Source of the DNA: Chiua virens
Lineage: Eukaryota > Basidiomycota > Agaricomycetes > Boletales > Boletaceae
Assembly: GCA_019787685.1 (NCBI GenBank)
Contig: JAHNUO010000007.1
Span: forward strand, 2,186,023-2,250,022
Reading direction: 5' to 3'
Length of the DNA stretch: 64,000 nt
The notes beneath the pieces are model-generated. The model made no database searches, was not told where the DNA came from, and saw nothing but the letters and a program-made list of their open reading frames with translations. Within the stretch, counting starts at the first letter, position 1. Each line of letters starts with the position of its first letter. Of this stretch, positions 37,214 through 48,130 are shown piece after piece. A program made the position numbers and the translations under genes.

Positions 37214-38382
37214 CTATAAACTGTTCTCCAGTAGCCGGGTGTCTATCGACAACATCCGTTCGAGCTCTTCCTTCAGGCACTGATCTTGGATAGGTAAGGT
37301 AGGCCAAGACTTTTCCTGCCTCCCCTCGGGCAACGAGCTCCAATTTGGTGAGTGTGTCGGTAATATGTGAGAAAAGTCCTTCACTATGAACTGCTTGCCA
37401 TTCTGTTATCGTGAATGTATTGAGGCGTCATTGAACATCTAATCAGAAAATAGGGACGGACCTCAGGAGAACTCGCGCGCGCAAGACTGCTTGGATAGGC
37501 TGCGAACCGAATATCAGAGCAGTGCTCGATAACTGGGTCTGATCCACTCTCAAGGTATACGTCAACTGCTGTCGAGTTGTGCATGCGGAACTACGAGCGA
37601 CAACTGATCATGAGTACAAGGAAAGAGGATTCCCATGCTTACCTGGTGACACCCAACCGCGATCACACATCGTACCAAATCGTGAAGAATGATACTGCCG
37701 GCGATTTGTGGTAACAAAATTACAGATCTTGAAACCCGACGTATGTAGAGCGCAGTGATCTTGGTATGATCTTCACCGCTGGGGAGAAAATTCACAATAC
37801 AGTTGTCAAGGTCAGATATCGAAACCTCTGCCGAAGTTTTATCATCGAAAATGGTCAGGTAGCGATGAGACAGCGTGGACAAGGCCTCTGCAGAATCGGT
37901 CACGGCTGATTGTGACTTTGGAAGAGACTCGACGACCGATCCCTGCTCAGTCGACGGCTTGGGTTTCATGGCTTTGCGCTTGAACGAAAATTTGGGTGTA
38001 CTGGTTGACGTTCCACGAAGCTCCTCGACACGTTTCTCCAGAGTCTTGAGTTGCTATCTAGCAAGATGACTGGGAACGATCGCGTCGAGATAGCGCACGA
38101 CTTACGAGTTCACACTGTCTCTGATCATAGCTTGGTAGACGACCAGTGGCGTCGCTGAGGCTTTTGGTCAAACGTGAGAGATCCGATGCTATAGCCTGGA
38201 ACGTGGCTGGAGAAACATCGGCGTCACTCTTGACTGCATTTAGTCGGGATGCCAGTTCTACGGACGAGTGCATTAGACTGCAGGATACTGCATAGTTGCA
38301 CGCGAAACAGACCAGAGGCGGACCCGTTGAAATCTACGTAGAACTTTTGCGCAAAGGTCCACTTGAGTTCAGAAGTAGACAT
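37214..38382 (-). CDS. tubulin-folding cofactor C
   Basis: 316 residues in five exons: 38382-38313, 38257-38106, 38053-37643, 37590-37462 and 37402-37214. All are in phase. The N-terminal half is a helical/coiled spectrin-like segment (ELKWTFAQKFYVDFN...QLKTLEKRVEELR). The C-terminal half is a TBCC/CARP beta-helix: VSRSVILLPQIAGSIILHD, RCVIAVGCHQFRMHNS, VYLESGSDPVIEHCSDIRFA. Cofactor C stimulates GTP hydrolysis by beta-tubulin in the folding supercomplex, and the catalytic Arg lies in the QFRxH turn, which is present. Acts in the cytosol. Start fixed by splice phase and the conserved N-terminal helix. Confidence 0.9.
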
Positions 38383-38730
38383 GGATGTGACGGCACTAGG
38401 CACCACCCGACAAATGAGCGTGCGGTACTGCCACAACTAACATCAATGCCTTTCTGGGACACTCACAGTCACGGAGCATTGTCCGAATTAGCGACATACA
38501 TGTACTTCCCATGATGGAGGCTTTGAATAAGAAGGCTCGGGGACTGGCACCACAGTATCTGCCCATTCATCACAATGGACCCCGAGATTCTTAATTGCTG
38601 CTGTTCGTGACCATTCGTTCACCCTTTAACCTAGTACGTATTGACAGCCCCTATAGGTCTCTGTTTTTGTACATGTCTGCAAGTTTGGGGCAGTAAGTTT
38701 TGGGCTTTTACCTCCTGTCACTGACATTAA
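38383..38730. other. intergenic, divergent promoter region
   Basis: About 350 bases between the cofactor C start and the small Cys-rich gene. No coding signal and no repeat was noted. Confidence 0.4.
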
Positions 38731-38922
38731 ATGTCGCCTTACAACAGCTACCGGCCGGGGTGTTGTGGTAGTTCCGACGACAAGTCTAATGAACAGCTGA
38801 AGAAGGAGCAGGCAAAGAATGGTGCCACTGCTCAGCCTGTCGACTCTCAACCTCTGCCAATGCACGACATGTCTGCAGCTACTGGCGATCCAAGGCCGAC
38901 CGATGCCTCTGAACCGTCCTGA
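38731..38922 (+). CDS. small protein with CC motif (63 residues)
   Basis: A single uninterrupted frame MSPYNSYRPGCCGSSDDKSN...ending DASEPS. It has an adjacent Cys pair near residue 11, then a charged helix-prone segment (NEQLKKEQAKNG) and a Ser/Pro-rich end. No signal peptide or helix long enough to span a membrane. Similar in layout to the product at 39510 (PGCCGS..D..NE versus HGCCGCCC.D.FNE), suggesting tandem paralogues. The Cys pair might be lipidated or bind metal, but this is inference. No family known to me. Confidence 0.45.
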   Translation: MSPYNSYRPGCCGSSDDKSNEQLKKEQAKNGATAQPVDSQPLPMHDMSAATGDPRPTDASEPS

Positions 38923-39509
38923 TGTGACTTGTGGGTATACCTGTTCAACTTTGCATCCGCTGCTCTCTCACCTTCCTCAGTTTTGGTATTGCAGGGCCCG
39001 GGATAGTTCGTGCACCATGATAGGCGACAACTAAATGCAGATAAGGATACTGTGTATTATGTTACTAGTGTGTCACAGGGTCAATGTAAACATTTCCGAA
39101 TCCTCGGTGGTCTCAGAGAGCAACTTCCATGACTCCAATCGCCACAATTACTTGTGGTACGATTCACGGGGTTTCGAGTCCAATGACCGAATATATTCAC
39201 AGTGCCATGACCGCTATTTTTTTTGACAAACCTCCAAATCATTCCCAGTGCCAGTGATCGTTACTTATTGTTCCTTGCGCCCTGCAAGAATCCTTGGCGT
39301 TATCTGTGGAAGCTGCTGTGAGGATCTCTTTAACGACGTCCAGTCAAACACCTTCCTATCGTGACGATGATCACTCTCAAGCCTTGTCATTGTCTCAACA
39401 GCAACTTCATTGTGCAATCTGCGTTCGTCCCCACGATTCTACCCATGTCATACTTTCTAATCCCGCCCACGGCATTGTTCCACTGGCATAAAACATAGGC
39501 CCGTTTGGG
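38923..39509. other. intergenic between two small paralogues
   Basis: About 590 bases with only short open frames. An in-frame extension 5' of the second small gene cannot be proved. A T8 run lies near 39219. Confidence 0.4.
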
Positions 39510-39761
39510 TTGGATAAAGCATGTTACAGTGACCATGGGTGTTGCGGTTGTTGCTGCAGGGATTCATTTAATGAAGAACATTTCGACAAGCAAATGCAAA
39601 GGGAGATGGAGCGCACCAGGGACAAGTGGGTTTACACGCTTGTCAAGCCCATGGAGACAGTACTGGAGTCTATGGATAACATGAACGCCAGTGCGGGCTC
39701 CTCCCGACCACGACTCGAACTGGAGGGCAAAGCTAAGGATGATGGTTCTGCGGACGCATGA
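39510..39761 (+). CDS. small Cys-rich protein, probable paralogue of the preceding gene
   Basis: An open frame of about 83 codons with CYSDHGCCGCCCRDSFNEEH at the N-terminus. It is followed by an amphipathic segment (KQMQREMERTRDKWVYTLVKPMETVLESMDN) and a charged tail. Six Cys cluster within the first 16 residues. The frame has no ATG before the Cys cluster (it opens at TTG 39510), so the true start is probably in an upstream exon or a non-AUG. Cysteine cluster plus helix is compatible with palmitoylation or metal binding, which is unproven. Confidence 0.4.
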   Translation: MDKACYSDHGCCGCCCRDSFNEEHFDKQMQREMERTRDKWVYTLVKPMETVLESMDNMNASAGSSRPRLELEGKAKDDGSADA

Positions 39762-40889
39762 TACGTGAGTCTCGCCTATTGATTTCGCCAAGCAGGACTT
39801 GAAATCTAGTTTCGGAGGCGATGTGTTCGCTTAAAAGACGGCTGGATGCGCCGCCTCAGGTCATGCTTGAGTCAGCAGCAGCTTGACTCGGACTCAGGCC
39901 ATTAGCAACATTCAAGAGCAGAGATACGTCCTTATATCATCCCCATTCAAGTAATGAAGCGACCACCCGCGCTGTCTTTATGTCGATTTGGTTACGATCG
40001 AAAAGTATGGGCCTGGCTGCGAGATAAATGTGAATTGAGTCCACTGAACACTATTTCGAACTTTGACCGATCATTCCACTTGCGCTTCCGAACCAGGGGT
40101 TTCATTTCAACTATACCGGACCGGTTAGCAAGCTGTCATGCACGAGGCAAATGCCATACTTACTGCGCACGTTGCCAGTGTCGAGAGCTTTGTTGATCCC
40201 GATTATGCCTGATGATCTGCTAATCACGGCAAGATTCTGTGTTTGGGCAGAACACTTGCGACCCATGACGTACGCGCGACGCCGCATCATGATGCACAAG
40301 GGTTGAACGGGTGAATTTTATCGGTAAAATCCATTCTCCATGAGGTACTCCGGACCCCTAGAACTTGAACTAGGATCGACCACGAGCTCTCTTCATATCT
40401 GAGGTGCGTCCGACTCAAGTCCGGCGAAGGGGAGACTGAAAGCGGTGTGCTGTAGGCCCCCGGCACTGGTAATCTGAGAATCTGAGCTATTGTGGCCCAG
40501 TAAAACTCGCAGAGTCCACGCTGGTCCAAAATCTAGGCCGCGCGAAAGCTTTTTAGCCTAGGGACTAAATACGTGCCAAGCACAAGGCACGCGGGGCCTG
40601 TTTGATCGTCGGGGTAAGTGTTTCTCGTGCGGTGACGCCGCACTTGCCATTGGTCTCTGGTTACTAATCCTTAGACGGCAGCGGCTTCGAAGCGGAACTT
40701 TCATATCGATGTGCCATTACTTGTTGTCATGATGCTGCTGGCAAGGCGTACAGCCTAAACCGGTTGATTCGGGGCCTCGGCGAGTCGCACACGGCAGTGC
40801 ACCGACTCAGAACTTGCGGACGAACATCTCTTGCTGCGGAGACATAAATTGGCCAGCTGTGTTCACCATTGCGGCACCAATCGACTTCT
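39762..40889. other. gene-poor stretch with a tRNA-like fold
   Basis: About 1.1 kb without coding signal. On the minus strand, from about 40432 to 40357, a 76-base segment has ends that pair (CCGGACT with GGTCCGG) and a T-arm-like CCTAG-TTCAAGTT-CTAGG hairpin. The anticodon arm does not pair and the T-loop has eight bases, so it is at best a tRNA-derived relic. Confidence 0.3.
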
Positions 40890-43670
40890 ATGAGTTCCAA
40901 CAAGGAGAGGAAGCGCGCAAGGGGCGAGGTTGCCTGTGCAGAGTGCCGCAGGTATGCTTCCCTTCCAACTTGTCCGGAAGGGTGGAATACCAACGTCGAA
41001 ATGCTCTATTTCTGCGTTAGGCTGAAAATTCGATGTGATAAACAAGGTACTATTCGAACCACAGTGGCTAGTGAGAAGTTATTGACCTCGCTCTGTAGTG
41101 CCTTGCTCGTCATGTGTCGGAAGAGGATGTGATGTCTTATGCCCCAACGGTGCGTCATCAAGTTTGAAATGGAATGTGGCTTATAGGTTCGATCTCACCT
41201 GTCTCAGGCACGATGCCACAAGGAAACGGGAGTCGGTATGTTTTACATCATGTTTTGTACTAGTACTATTGTATATTGCTCGCCACTCAACGTCTGACAG
41301 CTTCGTTTCCGTCGCCGAGGATGTCCTTCGCCGAAAAATTTCGACGATGGAGGAACGCATGCATTTGCTGGAAGACGCATTGGCCATAATACAACTTGAC
41401 TCAGAAGGCTCGGCGTCACTCGAGCCACTCCCACCCATTAACGAGGAAGGGCCAAGTGAGGGCGCGCGGACGCCCGAAGTCGTGCAGGACTCGATGAGGG
41501 ACGACTTCAACAAATATGGTCTCTTTGGTGTTCTCGGTTCTTTACACCTTCACGACGGCCCACCGTCTGACCCCGCATTTACCGGAACTTCTGGTGACTC
41601 GGAGGTATGGGATGCAATTGATTCTCGACTCTACGTGTCTCATTCGAAACTTTGACACTATTCAGAGTCTTCTACTTGTGGGCACTACACCTAGCTTTGT
41701 ACCCTTGCGTGCTGACCTTTCGCGCTAACAGCAGGCAAAGGCGTTCCTGGTAGAGTCTGCTTCTCCGGCTAACCATGCAGAAGAGATCGACCCCTCCTAC
41801 TTCCCGTCAGAAATCCAAAGATGTTACCAGACATTTCCATTCACACCATCCGGAATTTCAACGGAGCCCATACAAGACCTGATCGAATCCTATCTCCCGT
41901 CGTCCCCTCGTTCAACCAAGTTATGTGAAATTGCTCTGCAGACCTTGCCCTGGATCGTATTCAACATAGTTTCGCGGGAGCATATCCTGAATGAACTGTT
42001 GCCTACTGTCTACGAGCGCGCTCGCGGACAGACCCCGGCACGCTGGCAACCAAAACCGTATGGGCCACATGATATCGCTCTCCTTTTCATCGTCTTTGCT
42101 ATAGGCGCTTCCCTGGATCTCTCGCTTCCACCCTACAACGCAGAGGGTCGTCACTACTATGTATTATCCCGAGCTGCTTTGTGCCTGCAACCCGTCTTCG
42201 CGCAATGTTCTATTGTCACCATCAAGACGTTGAATCTGATGAGTATTTACAACGGGATGTGTGGCATTGAAAGCAAGCTAGAGGATTCCCATTCGTTGTT
42301 GAAACTTGCTACCCAGCTAGCTCTGAAGGTGTGGCTCTTTCGTGATCGCAATACTTTATGACTGAAGGAAATTCAGATAGGACTTCGTGCGCCATACATT
42401 ATTCTCCATTAACTTGAATACGACGCTGATCACGTCGTGTAGATAAAGATCCATCTGTATGGGGAATCATAGGCGGGGATGCATATGAACGACGGACGTG
42501 CTTCTGGTGTGTAATCATTCTACCAAGCCTACCCCGCTGCCAACCATGTTACTAGGAACATTTCGAATGCAGCAATGTGGCAAGTAGGTGGTCCGTACAT
42601 CCACGGCGTTAGTTTGCGTTGATGGTCCGGTTTTTAGAGCTTGATTACTGGACACCCACCAGTAATTATACCCTCTTGGATCGATTGTCTCACACCAACT
42701 GAGGAAGAAGAGAACAAGTACCAGCTGGATGGGGTACCATTAGGTTGTATGTGTCTTTCTTGCACCACAGGTCCAATTAATCATTCCCCTACCAAGTCGG
42801 AACCTGGTACTTTAGCTTTGTTTCCGAATGCTTAATTCCGGTTGTGGAGGTTATTCAGGTCGTACACCCTCCCAGTTACGATGTGGTGCTTGCACTAGAT
42901 GGCAAGATTCGCGAATTCTTGCCACCACAGCCACCTAGTGGCGGATCAGTGGCAGAACAAACGCAGGCTATTATGAGAAGTCAAATACGAGAGTTCAGTA
43001 GGTCGATTCGTCTTGTCGTCCTTACCGGTACAATCCACGAGTTTAAACAGCATTACTCTTACTGCATCGAGGCTTCTTTGCACAAGCTTTGGCGGATTAC
43101 CCCCAGGATCCATTCGCCAGTCCCTACCAGCAATCAATTCTGACAGCATATCAAAGTGCCACCAAGATACTCCACATGACCGGGAAACAGTTTTCGAATT
43201 GGTCTGCGTTGAGCGCTCGTGTGTGGCGTCTCTGGTCACTCGCGTTCTCGGCTGCAGTTCGTGGGGATGCCTGTCGTTACTTATTCATGTTTCTGATTCA
43301 CGTTCGTGTGAACAGATCACCATCGGTATCGTTGCAATCAAGCGGTTGTCAGCGAAGCTCGAGCCGGAACCGATCGGGCAACTCGATCTCGCGTGCACGC
43401 TCTTCCGTGAAGCGGCCCGAGCGAGCGCACGAGCGCAAAAGGCACTAGTGCGTACTTGCTAATATCACGTTCCAAGGACTACGGGAGCTGACGGGGTTCT
43501 GCTAGCCCATCTTGTTGCGTTTGCGTCAGGAAGCTATGACAACAGGCAGCAAATTCGCTGTAGCCGATCAAATACCCTACGTGGGTACCGTGGGTGTGCC
43601 TCCTGAATGGCAGGGACCTAGTGGCGAAACATCATCAGCGCAGGGATTTCGGCACCGCGGCCCTGGTTAA
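40890..43670 (+). CDS. Zn2Cys6 fungal transcription factor
   Basis: Many-exon gene. Exon 1 (40890-40951) plus the next two give CAECRR-LKIRCDKQ-VPCSSCVGRGCDVLC, the C-x2-C-x6-C-x5-C-x2-C-x8-C binuclear zinc cluster. A short linker and dimerisation helix follow (EDVLRRKISTMEERMHLLEDAL). The fungal-specific middle homology region runs to the end: DIALLFIVFAIGASLDLSL, IGLHKDPSVWGI, GDAYERRTCFW, MWQSLITGHPP, HPPSYDVVLALD, RVWRLWSLAFSAA and KALPILLRLRQEAM. The last exon, after a CTGCTAG acceptor near 43505, ends at TAA 43668-43670. Around 42735-42815 one intron could not be placed in phase. Nuclear, DNA-binding; target genes unknown. The neighbouring broken carboxylesterase is a possible former partner. 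Confidence 0.85.
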
Positions 43671-44407
43671 TCATCTTGTCCAATGATCGCTGATACACGG
43701 CTATTCCCAATTACACTCTCGTTGACCTTTGACATGATGCCAGTAACATGCATGTAACTTAGAACTTTCAAGTCGACGCGTCGCGTCAGACCAGGTTTTC
43801 TAGATATTATTTCATTTTTACCCACTCCAGCCGATGTTTCAAGCTACTGTAGTCCAAAATTCTGTCAGACTCGCGTCCATGCCAAAGATTCGGTACGTGT
43901 ATGGCGTTTCTTGCAAGTCGATTGAATTCGGGGGATAGGGCCGTAATGTGGGCACTACAGGCCGGCGAAGCACTGAAACTGTAACAAATGACTCGGATAA
44001 ATAATTCCATGGCTTCGGCTCGTAGCACTGCATCGGAAGCTGGATCAGAATTAACCACTGGATAGCGCCGCGATTGCCGGTGAATCAGGATGATGATGAA
44101 CGGGAACTCCTCAGGCTGATCATTGTCAGTCTGAGTGCGTGCACGGCTGTGCACCTTTCTGGTCCTCGGGTCCCTTGGATATGTAAGATGTTCACGACCA
44201 CTTTCCGGTCATCCCGCAGTCGAGCCGGCTAAAGTTTCAGCAGTCTCTCCGGACAGCAACGAGCCAACATTTTTCCCATGTTCACCTCGGGGTGAAACTT
44301 CGTGACCGCCAAAGTGAACAAAGCGTCAACTTTTCCTCCTAAGCGACTCGAATTAGTGCCATCTGGACCGCGTGCTACATGTAGCGTCCTTCAATTGTGC
44401 ATCCGGA
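43671..44407. other. intergenic, no gene supported
   Basis: A 115-codon minus-strand frame (44154-43807) is open but has no recognisable motif or strong splice signals. It could be a remnant of an older gene. The right part should hold the former promoter of the carboxylesterase. Confidence 0.4.
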
Positions 44408-46604
44408 ATGCTCGTTTTTACGGTATTGCTGCTGTTGTGGAGTTTCCTGTTTCATAGTACCGGAGGTCGGGCCTGGGCATCGGTTTATGAGGCTGTAACA
44501 ACGGGACCCACAGTGGACGTGGGGTACGCCGCGTATCTAGGAAACCGGTTCTACCCCAACACGGTCGCGTACTTGGGTATTCCATACGCCGAACCGCCAG
44601 TCGGGGAACTACGCTTTAGAACTACCGTGCCCTTGAACACCACGCGCGTGGTCATCAATGCAACCACTTTTGCGTACAAGGCAGTACGGGTGAGCGCAAC
44701 TTGGTTTCCAAACACGATAACTGTGAACACGTATTCAACTTGAAGCCGGAGAGGCTGGCTACGCAGGATCGAAGGATTGTCTCAAGATCAATGTTTACGC
44801 ACCTTATGGGGCCAAGAAAGGCGACAATTGTAAGCACGACACCTTTTGTTTATCGTCCTTGAAGGTTGAATCTATTCTTATTGTCATGCAGTGCCTGTAC
44901 TTCTACCACCATGGTGGAAGTGAGACGATCAGATCAGATTTCTTAGCCGATACCAACCTTGACTAACACTCCCCAGCCCACGTCTCTGGCAACTCCAGGA
45001 ATTGGCCATTCGACGACTGGGTCCACCAGAGCCCCAACGTCGTTGTCGTGTCTATGTACTACCGCCTCAATTCGTTTGGTTGGCTTGCTACCCCAGACTT
45101 CAAAGACTCAGCGTACGGCGATTTTAACGTTGGCTTCCAGGACCAACTCGAAGCGCTCAAATAGGTCAAGCAGTATATCGTTACTTCTGGTGGCGATCCA
45201 GACCGCGTCACGATCAACGGTCAAAGTGCTGCTGGCGCCTGTGTCGAGTTGAATATGGTCGCCAGTCATGCACGTGGAGAACAGCTATTCCGTCGTACTA
45301 TCGCACAGAGCGTCTACAGGATCCCGTTGCCCACTCCTGAGCAACAGCAGGTTTGTATACATATAGTACGCATGCTGTCGAGTGGCGCCTCACGTTTAAG
45401 CACTCGACAGCCACTCTTCCAGTTTTACATCGACTATCCTGGGTGTGGTGCTGGTTCGATGGGCGACCAAATGGCGTGTCTGCGAAACGCGAGTGTCAGT
45501 GCGTTGGCGAGAGCACAGGATGCCGCTATCCAAGGGAAATTGTGAGTTACCCGATCATGAGACTCACTGGACGCCTTGCTCTCACCATGACAGCAGCGGG
45601 CTGTACAATGTGTTTCACCCTGTTCCGGATGGCGTCCTGTTCACCGAATACCCTGTACTACAGTTCCAGAGGGGCCAATTTACACGCGTACCGCTGATCG
45701 TAGTGTGAGTTAGTTAGTGACTCGGATTCTTTGACTCACGCCGGACATGCAGCACAACATCCAACGACACTCTTTCCAGAGGCACTAATATTTCTCTGAT
45801 GCTGAAGCAGTACTTCCCATCACTGACGGAAACGGACATTCAAGCACTCCTAGCATAGTTATGACTCACCCGTTCAGCAGTTCCGCGCGGCATCGGGCGA
45901 GCCTGAGGTGACATGCGGCGTAAGTTATATCTTTTCACAGACAGCAAGCCCGCACCATGGCGCTCGCCGCAGTGATTTCATTTTGACTCGACCTTCCTCT
46001 GCAGCGAGAAGCAATGGATGACTCCACCTCGCTATATGCGGATACCTGGACGTATCGATATAACACCCCTAATCCCACAATTAGGAGCGATCAGGTAACG
46101 CATGCGGCGGAGAACTGGCTGATGTTTGATGGGATGAATACAGGAATTGACTGGTCGGTTTAATCTGGTCCCGCCTCCGACGCGCCTGCGCCGTCGGCAT
46201 TGTGCAGGGCGAGCCGCGCAAGCGGTCCCGCGGTGGTGGCGGCGGCGGCGTGGTGACGGAGACTGATACCAGCTGCAATAGTTATGACTCACTTGCCGTC
46301 CGCCGTCTATAGAGTCAACGGGACAGGCACGTTCACGCCATGTTCACCCGCCGAGCGTGCATTCGCGTCGGAGCTGGTTGCGTACTGGCTGTCATTCGTG
46401 CGCGCTGGGGATCCCAACACGCACAAGCTGGGTATGTCGCCGATGTGGGAACACTATACTTCACACAGCAAGGCTTGCATGGTGCTCATACAGGACCCTC
46501 GTAACTCGACGACGAACAGCGGGAGCTATATGGAAGAAGAATTCACTGCGGAAGGAGTCAGACGCGCGATTATAATCAGTAAAGTGCTGTACACGGAGGA
46601 TTAG
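44408..46604 (+). pseudogene. broken type-B carboxylesterase/lipase
   Basis: Family motifs in order: signal-peptide-like MLVFTVLLLLWSFLFHSTGG, YLGIPYAEPPVGELRF, DCLKINVYAP, YHHGGS, VSMYYRLNSFGWLA, then NGQSAAGACVE (nucleophile-elbow region), VFHPVPDG and AYWLSFVRAGDPN. Lesions: a frame break before YHHGGS near 44890; an in-frame TAG at 45162-45164 where Trp is usual after LEALK; a stop after TDIQALLA near 45857; and a GC-rich insert of about 120-170 bases near 46150-46310. The usual second Gly of GxSxG is Ala here. The conserved ends and length (about 550 codons) show a once complete secreted esterase. It is very unlikely to be active. Confidence 0.8.
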
Positions 46605-46921
46605 AAGTCAATATTCAATAGTATCAGGTTCCGGTGTTGCCGTTCGAGATCGACAAATACGGACAGCACTTCCGATACATTTGAACTCAATCTGAGTGAA
46701 CGTGCTTTCAACGTGGCCATGCGAGTGATCAGAATACAGCAAGTATGCAAAAAGTCCAATGAGATAAAAGAGTTATACAAGAAATACAAGAAGTACCCAT
46801 AGAATCCGTGAAAACACAATGATATCGTACCAGTTAGTCTTCCTCGGTGACCAAGGAAGAAGAAGCATAGAGTAACATGATGATAAGTAAATAGCTCGGT
46901 GGTTCTCCAATCAAAATGAAA
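46605..46921. other. convergent intergenic, no gene seen
   Basis: About 320 bases of AT-rich sequence between convergent genes, expected to carry both 3' UTRs. No coding signal. Confidence 0.45.
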
Positions 46922-47622
46922 TCAGGCCTGCAGAGCGCCCGAGTCACTGCTAGATGCTGTGGCCCCGGGTGACACCCGTGGCCAAGACAGGAGCAGCAGG
47001 CCATCGTTCATGGCTGCCGATACGGTACTCATCTGTCGGAGTCGGATCGATACAGGATGGGAAGAGATGCAAATCAGAGATAAGACTAACCATTGTCCCC
47101 TTTGGAACGCGAAGCACACGTTCGAATCGGCCGTATTTGATTTCCTTTGCGAGATAATTGACATCGCCTGCCTGGTCTGAGGGCATTCTCGAGCGTCTCT
47201 CGCCCGAAATGAGGAGCGTGTCGTCCTTGTCTAGATGAACTCTGACATCCTCTGATTTCATGCCAGGGAGTTCGAGAGTGGCAGTAATGCGCGATGAAGA
47301 TGGATCATCGCATATTTCGAGTCTGTGATCCTCGTCAGTAGCTGATCAAATACATTTCAGGTCAGCCTGCGTACCTCGGTTTATAGACAAGACTACCTTG
47401 ACGTATTCTCTTTTCCAATGCGACATTCTGCTCTCGCAAGATATGGTGGACGTAGCGTCGAGCCAAGGCACGATCCAAGGCTCGGAATCGGTCTTCTTGA
47501 GATGGTTGGGAAGACAGTTTGCGAGCGACTAGTGCGACAGAGGTGACGGTCATCAGAGCTATGTATGAGCTTTGGTTGAGAGAAGAAAGGATTAAATAGT
47601 ACCTGGTGATTGTTCGACTCAT
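46922..47622 (-). CDS. small heat-shock protein, HSP20/alpha-crystallin family
   Basis: 195 residues if read from 47622, in three exons (47622-47397, 47341-47091, 47032-46922). The alpha-crystallin domain is clear: ITATLELPGMKSEDVRVHL, DDTLLISGERR, YLAKEIKYGRFERVLRVPKG, then after the second intron VSAAMNDGLLLLSWP. It is an ATP-independent holdase that keeps unfolding proteins soluble. The first 70 residues are unusual for the fungal family (hydrophobic MTVTSVALVARKL, then basic RFRALDRALARRYVHHIL). The real N-terminus may start elsewhere or contain an unrecognised intron. The I-x-I/V tail is absent; the protein ends SSSDSGALQA. Confidence 0.8.
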
Positions 47623-48130
47623 TTCGAGTCTGCGCTCGCTTTATATCGGATGAGCTGCCTTTTCTCGGCAGGTGGACAATGCCGGCAACGGCCGATGCAA
47701 GTAGATGCAGTGCAAGGCTGTGCAGATGGATCTGCCTCGGCCATTCTAGTCCTGAGTCATAGCCTGGCTGGGAGTGGGCCGACTCCGAAAGACCCGAATA
47801 TCGTTTATCCCACGGCGGTGTGCACAGTAGTCAGCGCCATGAAATAATATGACTGTGCACCCCCGGTTATGAAGGAGGGGACATGTATTAGCTTTGCGAT
47901 GCCGAACGTGTGAGAGTGGTGTGGAAATTGCTCGAAAATTGGAGCGTGGAGAAGATGTGATCCAATAGTGGAGAATTATGGAGCAGGATGTCGTCGTCGT
48001 TCGGGAAATGAGTAACGGTGTGCTGGTCACGAGGATGACTTCGTGACCGAGGTCACGACATCGCCACAAATCTTGCGAGTCGCCTTCACATCTTTTCTCG
48101 AGTCAAACCACTCCATTAGTCAGGCTCGTC
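47623..48130. other. divergent promoter region
   Basis: About 510 bases between divergent HSP20 and CSTF64 starts. I looked for canonical heat-shock elements (repeated nGAAn) and see no convincing array. No coding signal. Confidence 0.4.

Noticed and set aside
40357..40432. Possible tRNA gene on the minus strand
   Set aside because: Acceptor ends pair and a T-arm-like hairpin exists, but the anticodon stem does not form, position 33 is not T and the T-loop has eight bases.
43807..44154. 115-codon minus-strand frame
   Set aside because: Open but without a recognisable motif, promoter or splice partner; insufficient to call a gene.
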